Assembly (NCBI RefSeq): GCF_014699055.1
Contig: NZ_JACXAC010000002.1
Coordinates: 868,001 to 932,000 of the forward strand
DNA: 64,000 nt
Direction: 5' to 3'
Source of the DNA: Hymenobacter armeniacus
GTDB taxonomy: Bacteria; Bacteroidota; Bacteroidia; Cytophagales; Hymenobacteraceae
Below, piece after piece: positions 50,203-59,628 of this stretch (position 1 is its first letter; every line of letters begins with the position of its first letter). The notes beneath the pieces were generated by a model, which saw only the letters and a program-made list of their open reading frames with translations, was not told where the DNA came from and ran no database searches. The position numbers were made by a program, and so were the translations under genes.

Positions 50203-53145
50203 ATGCCATTCGTCTATTTTGCTCCTTCCTTCCGCGAAGCACCAGCGCATCGAAACCGCTGGAATGCGCTTGTTCGCGGTGCCTTTTTAATAGCCGGCCT
50301 GTTGCTGAGCGTGGCTCAAGTAGCTGCGGATGCCGCGCCGAAGCCAACAGAACGCCGTAGAGACGCGACACTTCGCGTCTCCTCGTTGAACAACAACTGG
50401 ACTCCCCTCAGACGGCGCGAACGCCGAGACGCAAAGTGTCGCGTCTCTACAGTCCGCCCAACTGCGCAAACCCGCACCATCCTGCTGCCCAAAACCGCCC
50501 ACGCCCGTCTGCAATACGGCGCGGAACGGCTGGCCGCTGCCCTGCGCACCGCGGGCTACCAGGTGCAGATTCAGCAGGCCGATAAATTGCCCAAAGCCAA
50601 AGGCCTGATTGTGGTGGGCCAGGCCAAGGACGCGCTGGTACAACAGGCAGCCACGGCCTTGCGCATCACCACCGAGAAAGCGCCCAGCAAGGAAGGATTC
50701 GCTATTTCGTCGGCAAAAGACGACAATCTGCTCATCAGCGGAGCCGATAATTCCGGCGCCCTCTACGGCTGCCTGGAGCTGGCCGAACAAGTCAAAACCC
50801 AGGGCAAGCTCAGCGACAACCTGCACCTCACCGACCAGCCCGAAATGGTGCTGCGCGGCACCTGCATCGGCGTGCAAAAGCCCACGTACCTGCCCGGTCG
50901 CAACGTGTACGAGTACCCCTACACGCCCGAGACGTTTCCGTGGCTCTACGATAAGCAGCTCTGGATTAAGTATCTCGACATGATGGTTGACAACCGGTAC
51001 AACTCGCTCTATCTCTGGAACGGGCACCCGTTTGCCTCGCTGGTGCGGCTCAAGGACTACCCGTTTGCGGTGGAAGTGGACGACGCCACTTTTAAAAAGA
51101 ACGAGGAGATGTACCGCTTCCTGACCGAGGAGGCCGACAAGCGCGGCATCTGGGTGATTCAGATGTTCTACAACATCATTGTATCCAAGCCCTTCGCCGA
51201 GCACTACAACATTAAAACCCAGGACCGCGCCCGGCCCATCGTGCCGCTCATTGCCGATTACACGCGCAAGTCCATCGCCGCTTTCGTGGAGAAGTATCCC
51301 CACGTGGGCCTGATGGTGGCGCTGGGCGAGGCCATGGAAGGCGCCGGCCAGGACGACGTGGACTGGTTCACAAAAACCATCATTCCCGGCGTGCAGGACG
51401 GCCTCAAGGCCCTGGGCAGCACCGAGCAGCCGCCCATCGTGCTGCGCGCCCACGACACCGACGCGCCCCGCGTCATCACCGAAGCGCTGCCGCTCTACAA
51501 AAACCTCTACACCGAGGCCAAATTCAACGGCGAGGCGCTCACGACTTACACCCCGCGCGGCTCCTGGGCCGAACTGCACCGCAAACTGAGCGGCATGAAC
51601 TCGGTGCACATCGAGAACGTGCACATCCTGGCCAACCTGGAGCCGTTCCGCTACGGCTCGGCCGATTTCATTCAGAAATCGGTGCAGGCCATGCACAACA
51701 TCTACGGCGCCAACGGCTTGCACCTCTACCCGGAGTCGTCGTACTGGGACTGGCCCTACACCGCCGACAACGTGGCCGGCCGCCAGCTGCAGGTCGACCG
51801 CGACTGGCTGTGGTACGCCGAGTGGGCCCGCTACGCCTGGCGCGCCAACCGCCCCCGCCCGGCCGAAGTCGCGCACTGGAGCCAAAAGCTGGCCGCGCAG
51901 TTCGGCTGCGACGAGCAGGCCGGCCAGCAGATTCTCACCGCCTACGAAGAAGCCGGCGAAATCGAGCCCAAGCTGCTGCGCCGCTACGGCATCACCGACG
52001 GCAACCGGCAGACGCTGACCTTGGGCATGCTCATGAATCAGCTCATCGACCCCAAGCGCTACGGCTTGTTTACGCTGCTTTATGAGTCGGAATCGCCGGA
52101 GGGCGAGATGATTATCGAGTATGCGGAGAAGGAGGCGAAAGGGGGGAAGCACGTGGGCGAAACCCCGCCGCAGATAGCCAACGAGGTGGTGGAACACGGC
52201 AAAAAAGCCGTGGCCGCCATCGAGCGCGCCGCGCCGGCCATCAAGCAGAATCAGGCCGAGTTTGCCCGCGTTAAAAACGACATATACTGCCAGGATGCGC
52301 TGGCGAATTTCTACGCCGAAAAAGCGCGGGCCGCCTTACAAGTGCTGAAGTATAAGTACTCGCACAACGTGCAGGACCTGACCGCTGCCGTGCCTTTGTT
52401 GCAAAGCAGCGTGGCGCACTGGCAGAAGCTGGTCGAACTCACCAAGAATACCTACCTCTACGCCAACAGTATGCAAACCGCCCAGCGCAAAATCCCGATG
52501 CGCGGTGTGGATGGAACCTACAAGACCTGGGCCGAGATGCTGCCGGTGTACAAAAAGGAATTGGCCGATTTTCAGCACAACATCGACTCATTAAAAACGG
52601 CCAAGGTCGCGCCCGCTGCCAAGCTGGTGGCCTTACGCAACGCTCCCGTAACGCTGCTAACCAAAAGTGCGGGCACCTACACCGTAACCGCCGGCCAAAC
52701 AATTTTTGCCGATACCACCGCGCGGCTCGCGGCCTTCGCGCCGGAGCTGGCGGGGCTCAAAGGAATCCGTTTCAGTAAGGCGCAGCAAGTGGCGCAGGGC
52801 ACGGAAATCCGGTTTTCCACCAAAAAGCCCGTGCAGGTTCTGGTTGGCTTCTTCAACCAGAAAAGCCCGCGCTATCTGCCCGTGCCCACGCTGGAAATTG
52901 ACGCCAGCGCCAACGATTACGGCCAGGCCGAAAGCAAGATTTTGAATGCGTTGGCCATCCCCGGCCTGCCGCCCGTCAACGTGCATGCCTACTCCTTTAA
53001 GGCCGGTACGCACACGCTGAATCTGGCCCGCGGAGCCTGCCTCATTCTGGGGTTTGTGGATGCCACGCAGCCGGTGCCAACTTATAATGCCGGGCTGGGC
53101 AGCGCGGTGGCGCCGGGCCGCGAGATTGATTGGTTGTTTGAGTAA
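50203..53145 (+). CDS. exported TIM-barrel glycosidase-like enzyme with GH20/GH67-type N-terminal domain
   Basis: Start ATG 50203 (MPFVYFAPSF...) leads to a hydrophobic segment VRGAFLIAGLLLSVAQVAA, giving 980 residues; an upstream start at 50125 is less likely. Residues about 52-83 are read from a family C palindrome. Next is an alpha/beta domain (about 85-215) of the kind seen before GH20, GH67 and GH84 barrels (SGADNSGALYGCLELAEQVK), then a TIM barrel (about 220-560: DMMVDNRYNSLYLWNG, GIWVIQMFYN, LGEAMEGAGQDD, LHLYPESSYWDWPY), a helical region and a C-terminal beta-sandwich. Glu and Asp at the strand ends, as in LGEAMEG and YPESSYWDWP, are candidate catalytic residues. GH138-type galacturonidases of RG-II have a comparable role, but family membership was not established. 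Confidence 0.75.
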   Translation: MPFVYFAPSFREAPAHRNRWNALVRGAFLIAGLLLSVAQVAADAAPKPTERRRDATLRVSSLNNNWTPLRRRERRDAKCRVSTVRPTAQTRTILLPKTAHARLQYGAERLAAALRTAGYQVQIQQADKLPKAKGLIVVGQAKDALVQQAATALRITTEKAPSKEGFAISSAKDDNLLISGADNSGALYGCLELAEQVKTQGKLSDNLHLTDQPEMVLRGTCIGVQKPTYLPGRNVYEYPYTPETFPWLYDKQLWIKYLDMMVDNRYNSLYLWNGHPFASLVRLKDYPFAVEVDDATFKKNEEMYRFLTEEADKRGIWVIQMFYNIIVSKPFAEHYNIKTQDRARPIVPLIADYTRKSIAAFVEKYPHVGLMVALGEAMEGAGQDDVDWFTKTIIPGVQDGLKALGSTEQPPIVLRAHDTDAPRVITEALPLYKNLYTEAKFNGEALTTYTPRGSWAELHRKLSGMNSVHIENVHILANLEPFRYGSADFIQKSVQAMHNIYGANGLHLYPESSYWDWPYTADNVAGRQLQVDRDWLWYAEWARYAWRANRPRPAEVAHWSQKLAAQFGCDEQAGQQILTAYEEAGEIEPKLLRRYGITDGNRQTLTLGMLMNQLIDPKRYGLFTLLYESESPEGEMIIEYAEKEAKGGKHVGETPPQIANEVVEHGKKAVAAIERAAPAIKQNQAEFARVKNDIYCQDALANFYAEKARAALQVLKYKYSHNVQDLTAAVPLLQSSVAHWQKLVELTKNTYLYANSMQTAQRKIPMRGVDGTYKTWAEMLPVYKKELADFQHNIDSLKTAKVAPAAKLVALRNAPVTLLTKSAGTYTVTAGQTIFADTTARLAAFAPELAGLKGIRFSKAQQVAQGTEIRFSTKKPVQVLVGFFNQKSPRYLPVPTLEIDASANDYGQAESKILNALAIPGLPPVNVHAYSFKAGTHTLNLARGACLILGFVDATQPVPTYNAGLGSAVAPGREIDWLFE
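50357..50450. repeat. palindromic repeat family C, copy 2, inside a coding sequence
   Basis: Arms 50357-50381 (GTAGAGACGCGACACTTCGC start) and 50426-50450 match with one mismatch. The whole element is read in frame in the gene at 50203 and encodes the Arg-rich stretch RDATLRVSSLNNNWTPLRRR and following residues between signal peptide and mature domain. Confidence 0.9.
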
Positions 53146-53157
53146 GGTCGTTTTGGC

Positions 53158-53289
53158 GGGGCGCCTCACCCCCCGGCCCCCTCTCCCAAAGGAGAGGGGG
53201 AGCCTGATGAAATCATAGAGAAGCCAGTCGATAAAAAGACTGGCTCCCCCTCTCCTTTGGGAGAGGGGGCCGGGGGGGTGAGGCGCCCC
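53158..53289. repeat. palindromic repeat family A, copy 4
   Basis: The arms 53158-53204 and 53242-53289 match closely as reverse complements (outer GGGGCGCCTCACC), with a centre of about 37 bases. The core differs from copy 1 in ccccggccccc for cctgaccccc, a subfamily shared with copy 5. Confidence 0.9.
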
Positions 53290-53311
53290 GTCTGCGCAAA
53301 TTGAATTCCTT

Positions 53312-54856
53312 ATGAAACCCACCCGCCTGCTCCTGTCCCTCAGCCTGCTCAGCGCCGCGCCGGCCATCGCCCAGCAGCCCGTGCTCACGCCGGAGCACCT
53401 GCGCGCCAGCGTGGCCCGCTTCAATGCGTTGGATAAAGAGGACGTCATCAACCTAGTGTCTAATGCCCAGGCGGCCGATTGGCTGGCCCGTGAGGTGCCG
53501 CTGTTCGAGTGCCCCGATTCGGCTATTCAGGAGACGTACTACTACCGCTGGTGGACCTTCCGCAAGCACCTCAAGCAGACGCCCGACGGCTACGTGTTCA
53601 CGGAGTTCATCACGCCGATGAAGCACGCCGGACCCTACAATACCATCAGCAGCGCCCTGGGCCACCACCTCAACGAAGGGCGCTGGCTGCACGACCCGCA
53701 GTACATCGACCAGTACACGCGCTTCTGGCTGACGGCCAAGCAGCCGCAGGTGAATGCCAAGCTGCACAGCTTCAGCAGCTGGCTGCCCGATGCCGTGTAT
53801 GAGCTGTACAAAGTGAACAATAACCAGGTCTTTGTGCAGGAGATGCTGCCCCTGCTCAACGCCGACTACCGGCAGTGGGAAAAGGAGCGGAAGCTGCCCA
53901 GCGGCCTGTTCTGGCAATACGACGTGAAGGATGCGATGGAGGAATCCATCAGCGGCGGGCGCAAGGAAAAGAACGTGCGGCCTACCATCAATAGCTACAT
54001 GTACGGCAACGCCAAAGCCCTGGCCGCCATGGCCAAGCTGACCAAAAACGACAGCCTCGAACGCAAGTATGCGGCCAAAGCCAAACAGCTCCGCGCCGAC
54101 GTGCAAAAGACCCTCTGGGACCCCAAGGCCAGTTTTTTCAAGGTGCAGTACGAGAAGGGCGGCCTCTGCGAGGCGCGGGAGGAGTTGGGCTACATTCCCT
54201 GGTACTTCAACTTGCCCGCCGACAAGCCGCAGTACGCCAAACAATGGGAGCAACTGACTGACGAACAAGGATTCAAAGCACCCTGGGGCCTGACCACGGC
54301 CGAGCGGCGCGCGCCAGGGTTCCGCACCCACGGCTCGGGCCACGGCTGCGAGTGGGACGGCGCGGTGTGGCCCTACGCCACTACCCAAACGCTAAAGGGC
54401 CTCGCCAACCTGCTCACCGCCTACAAGCACCACGACGGCATGAGCGCGCAGGTGTACTACGACGAATTGCGCAAATACGCCCTCTCGCACCAGAAAAACG
54501 GCGTGCCCTACCTGGGCGAATACCAGGACGAAAAGAACGGCGAGTGGCTGAAAGGTGACAACCCGCGCAGCAGCTACTACAACCACTCTGGCTTCGCCGA
54601 TTTGGTGATAACCGGCCTGGTCGGCCTGAAGCCGCGGACTGATAACGTGGTGGAGGTGGTGCCGCTGGTGCCGGCTGGCAAGTGGGACTGGTTTGCGCTG
54701 GACCAGGTGCGCTACCACGGCCGCATGATTTCGGTGATTTGGGACAAAACTGGCCAGAAATACGGCCGGGGCCAGGGGCTGCGCGTTTTCGCCGACGGCA
54801 AGGAAATCGGCCGCGCCAGCGAATTGAAACGGGTGACGGCTAAACTGCCCGGCTGA
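53312..54856 (+). CDS. exported (alpha/alpha)6 glycosidase-like protein (MGH1/GH63-type)
   Basis: The 514-residue protein starts 22 bp after repeat A copy 4 with signal LLLSLSLLSAAPAIAQ. The helical barrel shows YYYRWWTFRKHL, FITPMKHAGPYNTISSALGH, SGLFWQYDVKDAMEESISGG, RPTINSYMYGNAKALAAMAK, CEWDGAVWPYATTQTLKGLA and SYYNHSGFADLVITGLVGLK, which is the pattern of MGH1-like/GH63-related proteins. The acidic residues in QYDVKDAMEES and CEWDGAVWP are likely catalytic. A C-terminal beta segment (RYHGRMISVIWDKTG) follows. Next to GH28, GH95 and GH2 genes it is expected to act on a pectin-derived glycan; specificity is unknown. Its stop codon touches repeat C copy 3. Confidence 0.8.
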   Translation: MKPTRLLLSLSLLSAAPAIAQQPVLTPEHLRASVARFNALDKEDVINLVSNAQAADWLAREVPLFECPDSAIQETYYYRWWTFRKHLKQTPDGYVFTEFITPMKHAGPYNTISSALGHHLNEGRWLHDPQYIDQYTRFWLTAKQPQVNAKLHSFSSWLPDAVYELYKVNNNQVFVQEMLPLLNADYRQWEKERKLPSGLFWQYDVKDAMEESISGGRKEKNVRPTINSYMYGNAKALAAMAKLTKNDSLERKYAAKAKQLRADVQKTLWDPKASFFKVQYEKGGLCEAREELGYIPWYFNLPADKPQYAKQWEQLTDEQGFKAPWGLTTAERRAPGFRTHGSGHGCEWDGAVWPYATTQTLKGLANLLTAYKHHDGMSAQVYYDELRKYALSHQKNGVPYLGEYQDEKNGEWLKGDNPRSSYYNHSGFADLVITGLVGLKPRTDNVVEVVPLVPAGKWDWFALDQVRYHGRMISVIWDKTGQKYGRGQGLRVFADGKEIGRASELKRVTAKLPG

Positions 54857-54960
54857 ACGATGTCGAGACGCGACACTTCGCATCTCTCGTTGAACAACTG
54901 CCGTGAATGACCTAATGGCGCAGCCGCCGAGACGCGAAGTGTCGCGTCTCGACATCGTTC
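54855..54960. repeat. palindromic repeat family C, copy 3
   Basis: The 32-base arms 54855-54886 and 54929-54960 match except for one position. It begins within the stop codon of the preceding gene and ends 12 bp before the GH28 start. Confidence 0.9.
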
Positions 54961-54972
54961 GAATTAACTCTT

Positions 54973-56526
54973 ATGAAGCACTTTCTCGCCGCCTTTTTCC
55001 TGCTCCTCACCATCTCGGCGGCCCGCGCCCAGGACAATTACAACGTCCTGAAATACGGCGCGAAAAACGACAGCACGAAGCTGTCTACGGCCGCCATTGC
55101 CAAGGCCATCGATGCGGCCAGCAAGGCGGGTGGCGGCACGGTGTACTTTCCGGCCGGGCGCTACCGTACGGGCCCCATTCGCCTCAAAAGCAACATTACC
55201 ATCGAGATAGGCGCGGGCGCCATCCTTTACTTTAGCGACAATTTCGACGACTACCTGCCCATGGTGGCTTCGCGCTACGAGGGCATCGACGTGACCAGCT
55301 TTTCGCCGCTGTTCTATGCGTACAAGGCCGAAAATATCACCATTCGCGGCCGGGGCATCATCGACGGGCAGGGCAAGAAGTGGTGGGACTACGCCGAGGG
55401 CCAGTCGCGCAAAAGCCAGGATTCGAAGTGGCAGCAGGAATTTAGGCGGCTCAATGCCAATATTATCAGGCCCGACGAGCAGGGCGGCGTGATTGACCGA
55501 GCGTTTCTGCGGCCGCCGTTCATTCAGCCCATGTTTTGCAAGAACGTGCTGATTGAGGGCATCACCATTCGCAACTCGCCGTTCTGGACGGTGAACCCTG
55601 AATTCTGTGAGAACGTGACCATTACGGGCGTCACCATCAACAACCCGAAGTCGCCGAATACCGACGGCATCAACCCCGAGTCGTGCCGCTACGTGCACAT
55701 TTCCAACTGCCACATCAGCGTGGGCGACGACTGCATCACCATCAAATCGGGCAAGGATGCAGCGGGCCGCAAGATGAACGTGCCGGCCGAAAACTACACC
55801 ATTACCAACTGCACCATGCTCAGCGGGCACGGCGGCGTGGTGATTGGGAGCGAGATGTCGGGCGGGGTGAAGAAAATTGTGATTTCGAACTGCGTGTTTG
55901 ATGGCACTGACCGTGGCATCCGCATCAAAACGGCCCGGGGCCGGGGCGGCGTGGTGGAGGACATTCGGGTCGATAACATCGTGATGAAGAACATCCGCGA
56001 CCAGATGATTGTGCTCGATATGCAGTACGCCAAAACCACGCCCGAGCCGGTTTCGGAGCGCACGCCGCGCTTCCGCAACATCCATTTCAGCAACATCACA
56101 GCCGAGGGCAACCAGGCCGGCCTGCTGAACGGCCTGAGTGAAATGCCCATCGAAAACGTCTCGTTTTCCAACCTGAACCTCGACGCCAAACAGGGCTTCA
56201 CCATCCGCGAAGCGCGCAACATCGCCTTTCACAACGTGCAGGTAAACACCACCATCGGCCCGGCCGTGCGCGCCGAAAGCGTGCAGCTGCTGCGCCTCGA
56301 TGGCGTGGGCAGCGCCACGCCCTTGGCCGGCACCCCGCAGGTGGAGCTGAGCGACGTGCAGGATGCTTTCATTTACAATTCCTTCCCGGCGGCGGGTACC
56401 GAAACCTACCTCAAGCTCAAGGGCGCCAAAACCCGCAGCATTGTGCTGCAAAACAACAATTTCAAGTACGTGAAAGCGCCCGTGTCGCAAGACGAGGCGG
56501 TGACGGAGCGGGTGGTGGGGCCGTAG
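54973..56526 (+). CDS. exported GH28 polygalacturonase-like glycosidase
   Basis: The 517-residue protein starts ATG 54973 with signal HFLAAFFLLLTISAARAQ. GH28 motifs are complete and canonical: NTDGINPESC, GDDCITIKSG, SGHGGVVIGSEMSGG and RIKTARGRGG. The segment YNVLKYGAKNDSTKLSTAAI is the typical N-terminus. The enzyme acts in the periplasm or at the surface on galacturonan or rhamnogalacturonan linkages, probably exo-acting judging by similarity to the 9417 gene. It lies between the (alpha/alpha)6 gene and GH95, with palindromes C3 before it and B4 after it. Confidence 0.95.
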   Translation: MKHFLAAFFLLLTISAARAQDNYNVLKYGAKNDSTKLSTAAIAKAIDAASKAGGGTVYFPAGRYRTGPIRLKSNITIEIGAGAILYFSDNFDDYLPMVASRYEGIDVTSFSPLFYAYKAENITIRGRGIIDGQGKKWWDYAEGQSRKSQDSKWQQEFRRLNANIIRPDEQGGVIDRAFLRPPFIQPMFCKNVLIEGITIRNSPFWTVNPEFCENVTITGVTINNPKSPNTDGINPESCRYVHISNCHISVGDDCITIKSGKDAAGRKMNVPAENYTITNCTMLSGHGGVVIGSEMSGGVKKIVISNCVFDGTDRGIRIKTARGRGGVVEDIRVDNIVMKNIRDQMIVLDMQYAKTTPEPVSERTPRFRNIHFSNITAEGNQAGLLNGLSEMPIENVSFSNLNLDAKQGFTIREARNIAFHNVQVNTTIGPAVRAESVQLLRLDGVGSATPLAGTPQVELSDVQDAFIYNSFPAAGTETYLKLKGAKTRSIVLQNNNFKYVKAPVSQDEAVTERVVGP

Positions 56527-56542
56527 CCAGAACGACAATAAG

Positions 56543-56632
56543 AACGTCATGTAGAGCGCAGCGAAGCATCTTGCCCGCCACTACTAATTAGTTGAAGCAT
56601 GCGAGATGCTTCGCTGCGCTCTGCATGACGTT
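56543..56632. repeat. palindromic repeat family B, copy 4
   Basis: The arms 56543-56571 and 56604-56632 (AACGTCATGTAGAGCGCAGC start) match with one mismatch around a 32-base loop. It fills the gap between the GH28 and GH95 genes. Confidence 0.9.
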
Positions 56633-56657
56633 TTGATTTATAATAGCTTGCTTGTTG

Positions 56658-59447
56658 ATGATACGCCTTTTCCTCCTGCTTCTTACCGTCCCCGCCGCCG
56701 CCCAGCAGCCCTTGAAGCTGTGGTACGCTCAGCCCGCCGCGAAATGGACCGACGCGCTGCCCATCGGCAACGGCCGGCTGGGCGGCATGGTGTACGGCGG
56801 GGTGGGGCAGGAGCGCATCCAGTTCAACGAGGCCACGCTCTGGACCGGCCGCCCGCGTCCCTATGCCCGGCCCGGTGCCGCGCAGTATCTGCCGCAAATC
56901 CGCCAGCTGCTGGCCGAAGGCAAGCAGGCCGAAGCCGAGGCGCTGGCCGAGCAGCACTTCATGGGACTGAAAGACCACGAGGAAACCTACGACTCCGACA
57001 AAGCTGCCTGGCTGCAGAAAATACGGGCCGTGAGCGTGGCGCAGGCCCTGGCCCAGCCGGGCTGGAAACTGCTGGCCATCCCGACGCCCAATGGCTGGGA
57101 AAGCGCCGGCCTGGAAGGCTTGGACGGCGCCGTCTGGTTCAAAACCACTTTCGACCTGCCCACCGCCTGGGCCGGCCAAGACCTCACGCTGAGCCTGGGC
57201 CGCATCCGCGACGCGGACGTGACCTACGTGAACGGCCAGCCGGTGGGCACCGACGAAGGCATCAGCAAGAAGCGGCGCTACCGGGTGCCGGCCGCCGCGC
57301 TCCGACCCGGGCGCAACGAGGTGGTGCTGCAGGTTATCAACTACTTCGACAAGGGCGGGCTGATTGGGGTGAAGGAAAAGCAGCCGGTGTTTGTGGTGTA
57401 CCCCGAGAATGCCGCCCCCGAAACCGGCGTGTCGCTTAGTTCCGATTGGCAATACTGGGTGCAGGACGCCAACCCGCCGCTGGCCCCGAGCTATCAGGCC
57501 TCGTACCAGCCTTTTGGGGACTTGTGGCTGGATTTTCCGCAGAGCAGTGCAGTGACGGACTACCGCCGCGAGCTGGACATTAGCCAGGCAGTGGCGCAAG
57601 CCACTTACCGGCAGGGGGGCGTGGCGTTTGCCCGCGAGTACTTCGTGAGTGCCCCCCAGCAAGCCCTGTTCTGTCACCTGACGGCTTCGGCTAAAGGCAA
57701 AATCACGCTGAACGCCCGCTTCGCTACCTTGCACGACAAGCGCAAAATCTACCGCGTCGATGACCACACGCTGGCCCTGGCGGTGCAGGTGCGCGATGGT
57801 GTGCTGCGCGGCGTGAGCTACCTGCGAGCCACGGCGAAAGGCGGCAAGGTGACCGTAACCAACGACCAGCTGCGTATTGAAAACGCCGACGAAGTCACGT
57901 TCAGCCTCACGGCCGCCACCAACTTTAAGAGATACCAGGATGTGTCGGGGCAGCCCGAGCAGCTGGCGAAGCAGGCGCTCGATAAGACCTCCGCTAAAAG
58001 CTACGCCGACCTGAAAGCCGCGCACATCCGCGACTACCAGCAGCTGTTTAATCCATTTGCCATCGACCTCGGCCATGCTGCTAACGAGCAACTGCCAACC
58101 GACCAACGCATCCTGAAATTTAGCCCCGTGGCCGACCCCGGCTTGCTGGCGTTGTACCTGCAGTTTGGGCGCTATTTGTTGATTTCGTCCTCGCGGGCCG
58201 GTGGGCCGCCGGCCAACCTGCAAGGGCTCTGGAACGAGTCGCTGACGCCCTCCTGGGGCAGTAAGTACACCACCAACATCAACCTGGAAATGAACTACTG
58301 GCCGGCCGAGGTACTGAACCTGTCGGCCTGCACCGCGCCGCTGTTCAGCTTCATCGACCAACTCGCTAAAACCGGCCAGACCACCGCGAAAGCCAACTAC
58401 AACTCTCCCGGCTGGGTGTTGCACCACAACACCGATATCTGGGACGGCACCGCGCCCATCAACGCCGCCAACCACGGCATCTGGGTGACGGGCGCGGCCT
58501 GGCTGTGCCAGCCCATTTGGGAGCATTACCAGTTTACGCAAAACCGGGAGTTTCTGCGCCAGCAATACCCCGTGCTGAAAGAAGCGGCTCGGTTTTACGC
58601 CAGCTTTCTGGTGAAGGACCCGCGCACTGGCTGGCTCATCAGCACGCCGTCCAATTCGCCGGAGCACGGCGGGCTGGTGGCCGGCCCAACCATGGACCAC
58701 CAGATTATCCGGGAGCTGTTTAAAACCACTACTGAGGCAGCGAAGGTGCTGGGCGTGGACGTCGACTTACAACGGGAGCTGACCGCCAAAGCCGGCCAGC
58801 TGGCTCCGAACCAAATCGGCCGGCACGGCCAGCTGCAGGAGTGGCTCGAAGACAAGGACGACCCCGCCGACACGCACCGCCACGTGTCGCACCTGTGGGG
58901 CGTGTTCCCGGGCTCCGAAATCAGCCCTGCCGACCCCAAGTTGCTGCAGGCCGCCCGCACCTCGCTTACGCAGCGCGGCGACGGCGGCACCGGCTGGAGC
59001 CTGGCCTGGAAAGTGAACCTGTGGGCCCGTTTCCGCGACGGCGACCACGCCCTGCGCATCCTTGAAAACCTGCTCTCGCCTGCCGAAAACGGCACCGGTC
59101 CCGAGCAGGGCGGCGTCTATAAAAACCTCTTCGACGCCCACCCGCCCTTTCAGATTGACGGCAACTTCGGCGGCGCGGCCGGCATGGCCGAAATGCTGCT
59201 GCAAAGCCAGACTGGCGCGCTCGATTTGCTGCCCGCCCTGCCCACGGCCTGGGCCACAGGCAGCGTTCGCGGCCTACGCGCCCGCGGCGGCTTTGTGGTG
59301 GATTTGAAGTGGGCCGGAGGCAAGCTGTCGGAAGTGGAAATCAAGTCGGAAGCTGGGCGCGAGTGTGTGGTGCGGTATGGTGGGAAGGAGTCGAGATTTT
59401 CGACGAAAGCCGGCGGAATTTATAAGTTGAACGAGGAACTGCGCTGA
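56658..59447 (+). CDS. exported GH95 alpha-L-fucosidase/galactosidase-like enzyme with inserted beta-sandwich
   Basis: Start ATG 56658 gives the short signal [16 protein letters not shown] and 929 residues; two TTG codons just upstream are alternatives. GH95 signatures: [53 protein letters not shown] (Asn591, Asp593), TPSNSPEHG (Glu669, likely acid), [15 protein letters not shown] and [15 protein letters not shown]. Between residues about 105 and 280 there is an insert with [32 protein letters not shown] and [19 protein letters not shown], a jelly-roll typical of sialate O-acetylesterases and GH2 proteins, absent from ordinary GH95 proteins. GH95 removes alpha-1,2-fucose or L-galactose; L-galactosidases of this family act on RG-II. 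Confidence 0.92.
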   Translation: MIRLFLLLLTVPAAAQQPLKLWYAQPAAKWTDALPIGNGRLGGMVYGGVGQERIQFNEATLWTGRPRPYARPGAAQYLPQIRQLLAEGKQAEAEALAEQHFMGLKDHEETYDSDKAAWLQKIRAVSVAQALAQPGWKLLAIPTPNGWESAGLEGLDGAVWFKTTFDLPTAWAGQDLTLSLGRIRDADVTYVNGQPVGTDEGISKKRRYRVPAAALRPGRNEVVLQVINYFDKGGLIGVKEKQPVFVVYPENAAPETGVSLSSDWQYWVQDANPPLAPSYQASYQPFGDLWLDFPQSSAVTDYRRELDISQAVAQATYRQGGVAFAREYFVSAPQQALFCHLTASAKGKITLNARFATLHDKRKIYRVDDHTLALAVQVRDGVLRGVSYLRATAKGGKVTVTNDQLRIENADEVTFSLTAATNFKRYQDVSGQPEQLAKQALDKTSAKSYADLKAAHIRDYQQLFNPFAIDLGHAANEQLPTDQRILKFSPVADPGLLALYLQFGRYLLISSSRAGGPPANLQGLWNESLTPSWGSKYTTNINLEMNYWPAEVLNLSACTAPLFSFIDQLAKTGQTTAKANYNSPGWVLHHNTDIWDGTAPINAANHGIWVTGAAWLCQPIWEHYQFTQNREFLRQQYPVLKEAARFYASFLVKDPRTGWLISTPSNSPEHGGLVAGPTMDHQIIRELFKTTTEAAKVLGVDVDLQRELTAKAGQLAPNQIGRHGQLQEWLEDKDDPADTHRHVSHLWGVFPGSEISPADPKLLQAARTSLTQRGDGGTGWSLAWKVNLWARFRDGDHALRILENLLSPAENGTGPEQGGVYKNLFDAHPPFQIDGNFGGAAGMAEMLLQSQTGALDLLPALPTAWATGSVRGLRARGGFVVDLKWAGGKLSEVEIKSEAGRECVVRYGGKESRFSTKAGGIYKLNEELR

Positions 59448-59459
59448 CGTGACGCCTTG

Positions 59460-59627
59460 CCGTATTGCCGCGGCGCCTCACCCCCCGGCCCCCTCTCCCA
59501 AAAAAGAGGGGGAGCATAATGAAAAGTTGAAAATGAATAATGCCTGGCACTCACTTATGCATATAATTCAGGCTCCCCCACTCCTTTGGGAGAGGGGGCC
59601 GGGGGGGGAGGCGCCGCGGCAATACGG
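59460..59627. repeat. palindromic repeat family A, copy 5, with extended arms
   Basis: The outer arms extend to CCGTATTGCCGCGGCGCCTC (59460-59479) paired with 59608-59627, beyond the family core, followed by the usual ccccggccccctctccc part. The inner part is less perfect. The start codon of the following GH2 gene is at 59629, one base after the element. Confidence 0.88.
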
Positions 59628-59628
59628 C

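Noticed and set aside
53158-59627. Insertion sequences bounded by the A palindromes as terminal repeats
   Set aside because: Arms of each copy lie within about 170 bp, the interior holds no transposase, and no target-site duplications were evident.
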